Of a DNA stretch of 64,000 bases, positions 58,371 through 64,000 are shown piece after piece (position 1 is the stretch's first letter; each line of letters begins with the position of its first letter). A program made the translations under genes and the position numbers. Source of the stretch: a gamma proteobacterium NOR5-3 (GTDB lineage: Bacteria > Pseudomonadota > Gammaproteobacteria > Pseudomonadales > Halieaceae); the NCBI GenBank assembly GCA_000158155.1, contig DS999405.1, positions 458,910 to 522,909 on the forward strand, in the 5' to 3' direction. Below the pieces are notes generated by a model. The model worked only from the letters and a program-made list of their open reading frames with translations. It was not told the origin of the DNA and ran no database searches.

Positions 58371-58400
58371 TTTTGTGTTGTTTTGTGTTGTTTTGTGTTG
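58371..58400. repeat. 10-bp tandem repeat upstream of the KAS III gene
   Basis: Three perfect copies of TTTTGTGTTG, with partial copies on both sides (CTGTTG before, GTCTGTGATG after). The array begins 19 bases before the KAS III start codon on the opposite strand, where it reads CAACACAAAA. It lies in the leader or core promoter of that gene. Confidence 0.9.
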
Positions 58401-58513
58401 GTCTGTGATGTGCGGGATTGCTGCCCGCGGGACAAGGGGTAAGAGAGGTTAGAGTGTGAGGGGCTTTGCTTACCCCCGCCCCTCACGCACGCCCAATGGA
58501 CAGTCCCGGGCGA

Positions 58514-59806
58514 TTAACTACGGTCGTCTATGCTCACAAAGTCGCGCTGCGCGTGACCTGTATAAAGCTGACGCGGTCTGCCAATACGATAGCTGCCGGA
58601 AATCATCTCGTTCCAGTGTGCAATCCAGCCTACGGTACGACCCACGGCAAAAATGACTGTGAACATACTGGTGGGAATGCCGATGGCCTTGAGGATGATG
58701 CCCGAGTAAAAGTCCACGTTGGGGTAGAGCTTCTTCTCGATGAAGTACTCGTCCTCCAGAGCGATCTCTTCCAGGCGCTTTGCGATGGCCAGCAAGGGGT
58801 CATTTTCGATACCCAGTTCAGCCAGCACTTCGTCTGCAGCTTCTTTCATCACTTTGGCACGCGGGTCAAAGTTCTTGTAGACGCGGTGACCAAAACCCAT
58901 GAGCCGGAAGGGATCTTCTTTGTCCTTGGCACGCGCAACATACTCGTCAATACGCGATACATCCCCAATTTCCTCGAGCATATTCAGTACCGCTTCGTTG
59001 GCGCCACCGTGAGATGGTCCCCAAAGCGCGGCAATGCCGGCTGCGATACAGGCGAATGGGTTTGCGCCCGAGGAGCCGGCAAGGCGTACGGTAGATGTTG
59101 AGGCGTTCTGCTCATGGTCAGCGTGGAGTAAAAACACCCTGTCCATAGCTTTGGCCAGCACCGGCGACACTTTACTGGGCTCGCAGGGCGTGCCGAACAT
59201 CATGTGCAGGAAGTTCTCGGCGTAGCCCAGCCGGTTGTCCGGGTACATGAAAGGCTGACCGATGGAGAATTTATAGCTCATGGCTGCCAGTGTGGGCATT
59301 TTCGCGATGAGTCTGAAAGCCGCCACCTGCCGATGATGCTCATCGGATATATCCAGAGAGTCGTGGTAGAAAGCAGAGAGCGCTCCCACAACGCCGCACA
59401 TAATCGCCATGGGGTGCGCGTCGCGGCGAAAGCCGTTAAAGAAGGTTCGAATCTGTTCGTGCACCATAGTGTGATTGTGCACTGTGCTTACAAACTGAGC
59501 CTTCTGCTCTGCGTTGGGCAGCTCGCCGTAAAGCAGCAGGTAGCAGGTTTCCAGGTAGTCTGATTGTGCCGCGAGTTGGTCGATGGGGTAGCCGCGGTGC
59601 AGCAGCACGCCCTTGCCACCATCAATATAAGTAATTTCTGATTCGCAGGCCGCCGTGGAGACAAAGCCGGGGTCGTAGGTAAACATCCCCTTACTCGTTA
59701 GTCCTCCAACGTCTATGACATCCGGACCGATGGAACCTGAGTAAACAGGCAGATCTATAGACCCCTCGATGCCATCAATATGAAGGGTTGCTTTCTTTTG
59801 ACTCAT
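58514..59806 (-). CDS. gltA: Citrate synthase
   Basis: A 430-residue type II (hexameric, NADH-sensitive class) citrate synthase joining acetyl-CoA and oxaloacetate. The catalytic histidines are in the [11 protein letters not shown] motif and in [11 protein letters not shown]. The aspartate and arginine are in [15 protein letters not shown] and following residues. The ATG at 59806 gives the standard length and start [11 protein letters not shown]; an upstream in-frame ATG at 59932 would add unrelated residues across its promoter. A strong sigma-70 promoter lies 35-62 bases upstream. It is divergent from sdhCDAB, the classic gammaproteobacterial order. Confidence 0.97.
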   Translation of the reverse strand: MSQKKATLHIDGIEGSIDLPVYSGSIGPDVIDVGGLTSKGMFTYDPGFVSTAACESEITYIDGGKGVLLHRGYPIDQLAAQSDYLETCYLLLYGELPNAEQKAQFVSTVHNHTMVHEQIRTFFNGFRRDAHPMAIMCGVVGALSAFYHDSLDISDEHHRQVAAFRLIAKMPTLAAMSYKFSIGQPFMYPDNRLGYAENFLHMMFGTPCEPSKVSPVLAKAMDRVFLLHADHEQNASTSTVRLAGSSGANPFACIAAGIAALWGPSHGGANEAVLNMLEEIGDVSRIDEYVARAKDKEDPFRLMGFGHRVYKNFDPRAKVMKEAADEVLAELGIENDPLLAIAKRLEEIALEDEYFIEKKLYPNVDFYSGIILKAIGIPTSMFTVIFAVGRTVGWIAHWNEMISGSYRIGRPRQLYTGHAQRDFVSIDDRS

Positions 59807-59840
59807 GGGGAAATCCCGCGTGTTTTCAGTGGGGTCGCCA

Positions 59841-59868
59841 ACTATAGACAGTGGCAAACGTTTGTCAA
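59841..59868 (-). promoter_or_regulatory. Sigma-70 promoter of gltA
   Basis: On the minus strand TTGACA (perfect -35), a 16-base spacer and TATAGT (five of six) point at gltA. The expected start lies about 27 bases before the ATG. This is the best sigma-70 match I found in the window. Confidence 0.75.
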
Positions 59869-59932
59869 TTGACCTGGCGCAATGTTCTCGGTGCGTGCGA
59901 ACTTTACCCCAAAGCACATTGATACCGATCAA

Positions 59933-59961
59933 TTGTAATGAACTTGTTGAATCTCTATACT
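59933..59961 (+). promoter_or_regulatory. Sigma-70 promoter of sdhCDAB
   Basis: TTGTAA, a 17-base spacer and TATACT point toward sdhC and imply a leader of about 160 bases. The remaining 59962-60130 stretch has no gene I can support and may hold regulatory RNA or operator sites. The gltA and sdh promoters are back to back, 64 bases apart, so a shared regulator could act on both. Confidence 0.6.
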
Positions 59962-60130
59962 CGCGCGGTTTTTAGGGTGTCGACGCATGGAGGGGCAGGG
60001 CCCTGTCTGTGCAAATAGCTGCTGGTGTGGCTAGAGCGACACAAAGCGAGTGCCTGTTGTGTTATCCGCGCGGTTTTTCCGGGTAAAAAAGGCTACTCAG
60101 GACCATTCCAGAGCTAGGAGCTGTCCGTCT

Positions 60131-60505
60131 GTGAAAGACAACCGTCCGGTCAATCTCGATATCGGTACCATCCGATTACCCATTACTGCCTACGCCTCAA
60201 TTTTGCACCGGGTTTCCGGTGTGATTATGGTCGTGGCGTCCTTTTTGCTGCTTTGGGCGCTGGAGCAAAGTCTTGCCAGTCCCGAAGGCTTTGCCAGTCT
60301 TGGTGAGCTGCTCGCTAATCCGCTGGTTAAGTTTGTCGTCTGGGGTATTGCCACCGCGCTGATTTATCACAGCCTGGCAGGCGTCAAGCACCTCATTATG
60401 GATTTTGGGATAGGGGAGACCATGGAGGGGGGCACATTAGGCGCTCGCCTGGTCTTCGGTTTCACCGCAGTTAGCGCCGTTCTGGTAGGAGTTGCATTAT
60501 GGTAA
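60131..60505 (+). CDS. sdhC: Succinate dehydrogenase cytochrome b556 subunit SdhC
   Basis: A 124-residue membrane subunit with three hydrophobic helices. The signature RPVNLDIGTIRLPITAYASI followed by LHRVSGV marks the quinone site, and the heme b ligand is the histidine in IYHSLAGVKHLIMD. It starts at GTG 60131, which aligns with known SdhC; AGGAG lies about ten bases upstream. It overlaps the sdhD start. With SdhD it anchors SdhAB and passes electrons to ubiquinone. Confidence 0.95.
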   Translation: MKDNRPVNLDIGTIRLPITAYASILHRVSGVIMVVASFLLLWALEQSLASPEGFASLGELLANPLVKFVVWGIATALIYHSLAGVKHLIMDFGIGETMEGGTLGARLVFGFTAVSAVLVGVALW

Positions 60506-60858
60506 CCGCTGTTACGAGTCTTTCCCGCTCGGGTTTATCGGATTGGTTGGTGCAGCGTGTCACAGCCGTTATCCTTCTGGCGTTTTTCGTGTTTGTAGGT
60601 GTGCAGATTGCAAGTGGCGTGAGCTACGCCGAGTGGACAGCATTGTTTGCGCAAACATGGATGAAAATCTTCACACTGCTTGCGATTCTGTCGCTTGCTG
60701 CCCACGCCTGGATAGGGATGTGGGGTGTGTTTACGGATTACCTGACGGAGCGCTTGATGGGTTCCCGAGGCAATGTGTTAAGGATCGGTTTGCAGCTGCT
60801 TACATCGCTGTCATTGGTCATTTATGTAATTTGGGGTATCCAGATCGTCTGGGCCTGA
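60499..60858 (+). CDS. sdhD: Succinate dehydrogenase membrane anchor SdhD
   Basis: A 119-residue membrane anchor with three helices. The N-terminal GLSDWLVQRVTAVILLAFFV and the heme-ligand motif AAHAWIGMWGVFTDYL are typical of SdhD. The ATG overlaps the last seven bases of sdhC. It completes the quinone site with SdhC. sdhA follows after 39 bases. Confidence 0.95.
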   Translation: MVTAVTSLSRSGLSDWLVQRVTAVILLAFFVFVGVQIASGVSYAEWTALFAQTWMKIFTLLAILSLAAHAWIGMWGVFTDYLTERLMGSRGNVLRIGLQLLTSLSLVIYVIWGIQIVWA

Positions 60859-60897
60859 AGTTTGGTAGTGATTCCTGCGATAGGAGCATAGGTACGA

Positions 60898-62661
60898 ATG
60901 CGCACAATTTCTTTTGACGGTGTGATTGTAGGTGGTGGCGGTGCGGGCATGCGAGCCGCTCTTCAGCTGGCTCAGTCTGGCTACAAGACAGCAGTAATCA
61001 GCAAAGTCTTTCCCACACGTTCACATACGGTGTCTGCGCAGGGCGGTATCACCTGCGCCATTGCCAGTGCCGACCCGCAGGACGATTGGCGCTGGCACAT
61101 GTATGACACGGTCAAGGGCTCTGATTACATCGGTGATCAGGATGCTATTGAGTACATGACGTCGGTGGGACCCGAGGCGATTTTCGAGCTCGAGCACATG
61201 GGGCTACCGTTTTCCCGCACAGAAGACGGCCGCATTTATCAACGCCCCTTCGGCGGCCAGTCCAAGGACTTCGGCAAGGGTGGTCAGGCTGCCCGTACCT
61301 GCGCGGCTGCCGATCGCACGGGCCATGCGCTGTTGCACACGCTTTACCAGAACAACATCAAGAACAAGACCGTATTTTTTAATGAGTGGTTTGCCACGGA
61401 TCTGGTGAAGAATCAGGACGGTGTGGTGGTTGGCGTCATCGCCATTTGCATTGAGACCGGTGAAGTTGTCTACGTGAAATCCAAGGCAACGGTGTTTGCA
61501 ACGGGCGGGGCGGGCCGAATTTACGCGTCCACCACTAATGCGCATATCAACACCGGTGATGGTATTGGCATGGCATTGCGTGCCGGATTCCCCATGCAGG
61601 ACATGGAGATGTGGCAGTTTCACCCCACGGGTATTTATGGCGCCGGCACGCTGGTGACCGAAGGTTGCCGGGGCGAAGGTGGTTACCTTATTAATAAAGA
61701 CGGCGAGCGGTTCATGGAGCGTTACGCACCCAATGCCAAAGATCTTGCGGGACGCGATGTGGTTGCCCGGTCCATGGTGTTGGAGATCCTGGAGGGTCGT
61801 GGTTGTGGTCCTGAGGCAGATCACGTGTTCCTCAAGCTCGACCACCTGGGCGAAGATGTGCTCGAGAGCCGTCTTCCGGGCATCCTCGAGTTGTCGCGCA
61901 CCTTCGCGCATGCCGACCCGGTGAAAGAGCCTATTCCGGTAGTACCGACCTGCCATTACATGATGGGCGGTATTCCTACTAACGTGAACGGGCAGGCGCT
62001 GACTATTGACGCCCAGGGCAAGGATCACGTCATTCCGGGGCTGTACGCCTGTGGAGAGGCCGCGTGTGTGTCCGTTCATGGTGCTAACCGTCTGGGTGGT
62101 AATTCACTGCTTGATCTTGTGGTGTTTGGCAGAGCTGCCGGGCTGTTCATCGAAGAGTCACTGCGCTCAGGGATCGAGGCGCGGGACGCATCGCCGACTG
62201 ATATCGAGGAAGGTAATCAGCGCCTGGCGAAGCTCGAAGCTGCGCCCATGGGTGAGAATGTGGCCGATCTGCGTAAAGAGCTGCAAAACACCATGCAGAA
62301 CTACTTTGGCGTCTTCCGTAAGGGCGACTTTATGCGCGATGGCATTGAGCGTCTGGCGTCTTTACGCCCTCGCATCGAGAGTGTGGGCGTGGAAGACAAG
62401 ACCCAGGCTTTCAATACGGCGCGCATCGAAGCGCTGGAACTTCAAAACCTGTTTGAGGTGGCAGAGGCTACCGCGATTTCGGCGGAGCAGCGTACCGAGA
62501 GCCGCGGCGCTCACGCGCGGGATGATTATCAAGAGCGCGATGATGAGAACTGGTTGTGTCACTCACTGTATTTCCCGGGTGAGAAGCGGGTCGGCAAGCG
62601 TGACGTGAACTTTGCTCCCAAGATTATGGACACCATGGAGCCCATGGCTCGTACCTACTGA
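60898..62661 (+). CDS. sdhA: Succinate dehydrogenase flavoprotein SdhA
   Basis: A 587-residue flavoprotein that oxidises succinate to fumarate. The dinucleotide-binding [18 protein letters not shown] lies at the N-terminus, the FAD-linked histidine is in [11 protein letters not shown] near 42, the substrate loop is [21 protein letters not shown] near 240, and the catalytic arginine region is [14 protein letters not shown]. Length equals E. coli SdhA (588). It sits between sdhD and sdhB in the standard order. Confidence 0.97.
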   Translation: MRTISFDGVIVGGGGAGMRAALQLAQSGYKTAVISKVFPTRSHTVSAQGGITCAIASADPQDDWRWHMYDTVKGSDYIGDQDAIEYMTSVGPEAIFELEHMGLPFSRTEDGRIYQRPFGGQSKDFGKGGQAARTCAAADRTGHALLHTLYQNNIKNKTVFFNEWFATDLVKNQDGVVVGVIAICIETGEVVYVKSKATVFATGGAGRIYASTTNAHINTGDGIGMALRAGFPMQDMEMWQFHPTGIYGAGTLVTEGCRGEGGYLINKDGERFMERYAPNAKDLAGRDVVARSMVLEILEGRGCGPEADHVFLKLDHLGEDVLESRLPGILELSRTFAHADPVKEPIPVVPTCHYMMGGIPTNVNGQALTIDAQGKDHVIPGLYACGEAACVSVHGANRLGGNSLLDLVVFGRAAGLFIEESLRSGIEARDASPTDIEEGNQRLAKLEAAPMGENVADLRKELQNTMQNYFGVFRKGDFMRDGIERLASLRPRIESVGVEDKTQAFNTARIEALELQNLFEVAEATAISAEQRTESRGAHARDDYQERDDENWLCHSLYFPGEKRVGKRDVNFAPKIMDTMEPMARTY

Positions 62662-62696
62662 TTCTTTCGCACAACGAACGATACGGAGTTTTTTGC

Positions 62697-63404
62697 ATGT
62701 TGCAGGTTAGTGTATATCGCTACAATCCGGAGCAGGACGCCGAGCCGTCCATGCAGACCTTTGAGGTCGATACCGGAGGCAAGGATGTGATGGTTCTTGA
62801 CGTCCTGGAAGAGATCAAGGCGCGGCAGGATGCTTCGGTGACCTACCGGCGCTCCTGTCGGGAAGGCGTCTGCGGGTCAGATGGCCTTAATATGAACGGT
62901 AAAAACGGCCTGGCATGTATTACGCCGCTGTCTGAGACGGTAAAGAACAATCGGCTGGTGATCAGGCCGCTTCCCGGTCTGCCCGTGATTCGGGACCTGG
63001 TGGTGGACATGAGCATGTTTTACGCGCAGTACGAGAAAGTGCAGCCGTACCTGCAGAACGCAACACCCGCGCCGGCCATCGAGCGTCTGCAATCACCCGA
63101 AGATCGAGCCAAGCTTGACGGTCTGTATGAGTGCATTCTTTGTGCGTGCTGCTCCACCAGCTGCCCCTCTTTTTGGTGGAACCCGGATCGTTTTATCGGT
63201 CCTGCCGGCTTGTTGCAGTCCTATCGTTTTCTGGCGGACAGCCGGGACACGGCGACGGAAGAGCGGCTTTCGCGCCTGGATGACCCCTTCAGCGTATTCC
63301 GATGCCACGGTATCCAGAATTGCGTGAACGTCTGCCCCAAGGGCTTGAACCCGACCCGTGCCATTGGTCATATCCGCAGCATGCTGCTCAAACGCGCTGC
63401 CTAA
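62697..63404 (+). CDS. sdhB: Succinate dehydrogenase iron-sulfur subunit SdhB
   Basis: A 235-residue subunit with three clusters. The 2Fe-2S ligands are in CREGVCGSDGLNMNGKNGLAC (about 55-76). The 4Fe-4S and 3Fe-4S ligands are in CILCACCSTSCPS (about 146-158) and CHGIQNCVNVCPKGLNP (about 203-219). It carries electrons from SdhA to the membrane quinone site. ACGGAG precedes the ATG. A terminator-like hairpin follows before sucA. Confidence 0.97.
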   Translation: MLQVSVYRYNPEQDAEPSMQTFEVDTGGKDVMVLDVLEEIKARQDASVTYRRSCREGVCGSDGLNMNGKNGLACITPLSETVKNNRLVIRPLPGLPVIRDLVVDMSMFYAQYEKVQPYLQNATPAPAIERLQSPEDRAKLDGLYECILCACCSTSCPSFWWNPDRFIGPAGLLQSYRFLADSRDTATEERLSRLDDPFSVFRCHGIQNCVNVCPKGLNPTRAIGHIRSMLLKRAA

Positions 63405-63412
63405 GCTCCACC

Positions 63413-63441
63413 GGGCGGCTTTTTAAGCGAAAAGTCCGCCC
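63413..63441 (+). terminator. Terminator-like hairpin after sdhB
   Basis: GGGCGG and CCGCCC pair around a CTTTT/AAAAG inner stem with a one-base bulge, nine bases after the sdhB stop, and are followed by a T-rich stretch. It may end or attenuate sdh transcription before sucA. Confidence 0.55.
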
Positions 63442-63497
63442 ATTTCTTCTCTTTACACCTTCTAGACCTCCCGCTTTACTGGCATAATTGCGCCATC

Positions 63498-63521
63498 GCG
63501 CTACCGGTGGAATGGTAGCGC
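63498..63521 (+). promoter_or_regulatory. Hairpin in the sucA leader
   Basis: GCGCTACC and GGTAGCGC form a perfect 8-bp stem around GGTGGAAT, about 100 bases before sucA. The 220-base sdhB-sucA gap carries this and the hairpin at 63413-63441. It could be an operator or a leader structure; no T-run follows, so it is not an intrinsic terminator. Confidence 0.45.
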
Positions 63522-63624
63522 CCGCGGGGCCGGGGGGACCGTGGAATCATCTTGCCCCGGCACACATTGGTTGTCGTCTTAACGGTCGTCTTAAAGCTAA
63601 TGTGTTGTTCGCCTAGGGGGCAGC

Positions 63625-64000
63625 ATGCAAGAAAACACGATGGAGCTGTTTCGTCGCAGCTCACACATCGCGGGTGGCAACGCCACTTACGTTGAAGATC
63701 TCTATGAGAGTTATCTGATCGATCCGAACGCCGTGCCGGAGCAGTGGCGCGACTATTTTGATAAGTTGCCGCGAGTCGAAAGTAAAACATCCCTCATCGA
63801 TGACGTACCGCACAGCGCTGTGCGAGAGCGCTTTGCGCGTATCAGTAAAATGCGTGTGCGTACCGAAGCCACCGTTGCTCACGATAGCCAGGCAACCCAA
63901 TACGAAAGAAAGCAGGTTAAAGTCCTTGCGCTGATATCGGCCTACCGCCAGCGGGGGCATCAGAAGGCCCAGCTTGACCCTCTGGGTCTTGCGGCGCGGG
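63625..64000 (+). CDS. sucA: 2-oxoglutarate dehydrogenase E1, 3' end outside window
   Basis: The first 125 codons of the thiamine-diphosphate E1 subunit that decarboxylates 2-oxoglutarate in the TCA cycle. The N-terminal region that binds the E2 core is clear: GGNATYVEDLYESYLIDPNAV followed by PEQWRDYFDKLP, then VLALISAYRQRGHQKAQLDPLG at the start of the catalytic part. GGGGG lies eight bases before the ATG. It follows sdhB after 220 bases, as in the sdhCDAB-sucABCD cluster of many gammaproteobacteria. Confidence 0.95.
   Translation, partial: MQENTMELFRRSSHIAGGNATYVEDLYESYLIDPNAVPEQWRDYFDKLPRVESKTSLIDDVPHSAVRERFARISKMRVRTEATVAHDSQATQYERKQVKVLALISAYRQRGHQKAQLDPLGLAAR

Noticed and set aside
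58371-58400. Possible CRISPR or insertion-element end
   Set aside because: The repeats are directly adjacent, 10 bases long and lack spacers or transposase genes; it is a simple tandem array.
61204-62079. A 291-codon antisense frame inside sdhA
   Set aside because: It lies fully within the conserved SdhA gene and has no family features.

Overview
The window is gene-dense, GC-rich bacterial chromosome with almost no accessory DNA. I see no rRNA, tRNA, CRISPR array, insertion sequence or prophage. Several features point to a marine, aerobic gammaproteobacterium: the smc-zipA-ligA order, a Pseudomonas-like phoBR-pstSCAB-phoU cluster with enlarged PstC and PstA, a full ccmABCDEFGHI cluster, a divergent gltA / sdhCDAB-sucA block, a divergent tesA / ybbA-ybbP pair, and a wax-ester synthase. 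A relative of the Halieaceae (OM60/NOR5) is a reasonable inference, but no marker gene here proves it.

Region by region. 1-4.4 kb: the end of a succinate-semialdehyde dehydrogenase gene cut by the window edge, a VOC-family gene reduced to its two ends, and a phage-shock locus (pspF divergent from a small membrane-protein gene and pspABC) with a sigma-54-type control region. 4.4-12.5 kb: two alpha/beta hydrolases, an outer-membrane barrel, an unrecognised membrane protein, a UspE-like stress protein, polyphosphate kinase and a DUF808 membrane protein. 12.5-19.9 kb: a HerA-like ATPase, a wax-ester synthase with a histone-H1-like tail, a secreted M20 peptidase, an FMN-binding glutamate-synthase-like protein, and a BrxR/CapW-type WYL regulator with no defence genes beside it. 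20-31.6 kb: a repeat-built lipoprotein, a peroxiredoxin, a MATE exporter, an acyltransferase, NnrU, a HAD phosphatase, OxyR, a voltage-gated-type K+ channel with a zinc ribbon, TesA, the YbbA/YbbP exporter-like pair and a TetR regulator. 31.6-40.5 kb: malate dehydrogenase, TtcA and the cytochrome c maturation operon. 40.7-47.9 kb: smc, a frameshifted zipA, ligA and a lytic transglycosylase. 48-57.2 kb: the phosphate regulon behind a clear Pho box, ending in hisC. 57.2-64 kb: a KAS III-like enzyme, gltA, sdhCDAB and the start of sucA.

Functionally the window joins central respiration (citrate synthase, malate and succinate dehydrogenases, 2-oxoglutarate dehydrogenase, c-type cytochrome assembly), phosphate sensing and storage (Pho/Pst, polyphosphate kinase), and envelope and oxidative stress responses (Psp, UspE, OxyR, peroxiredoxin). 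I did not find a convincing complete new system. The best leads are the H1-tailed wax-ester synthase, the lone BrxR/CapW regulator, the extra small gene inside the psp operon, the cluster of single-base deletions in zipA, and two short tandem-repeat arrays placed just upstream of start codons.
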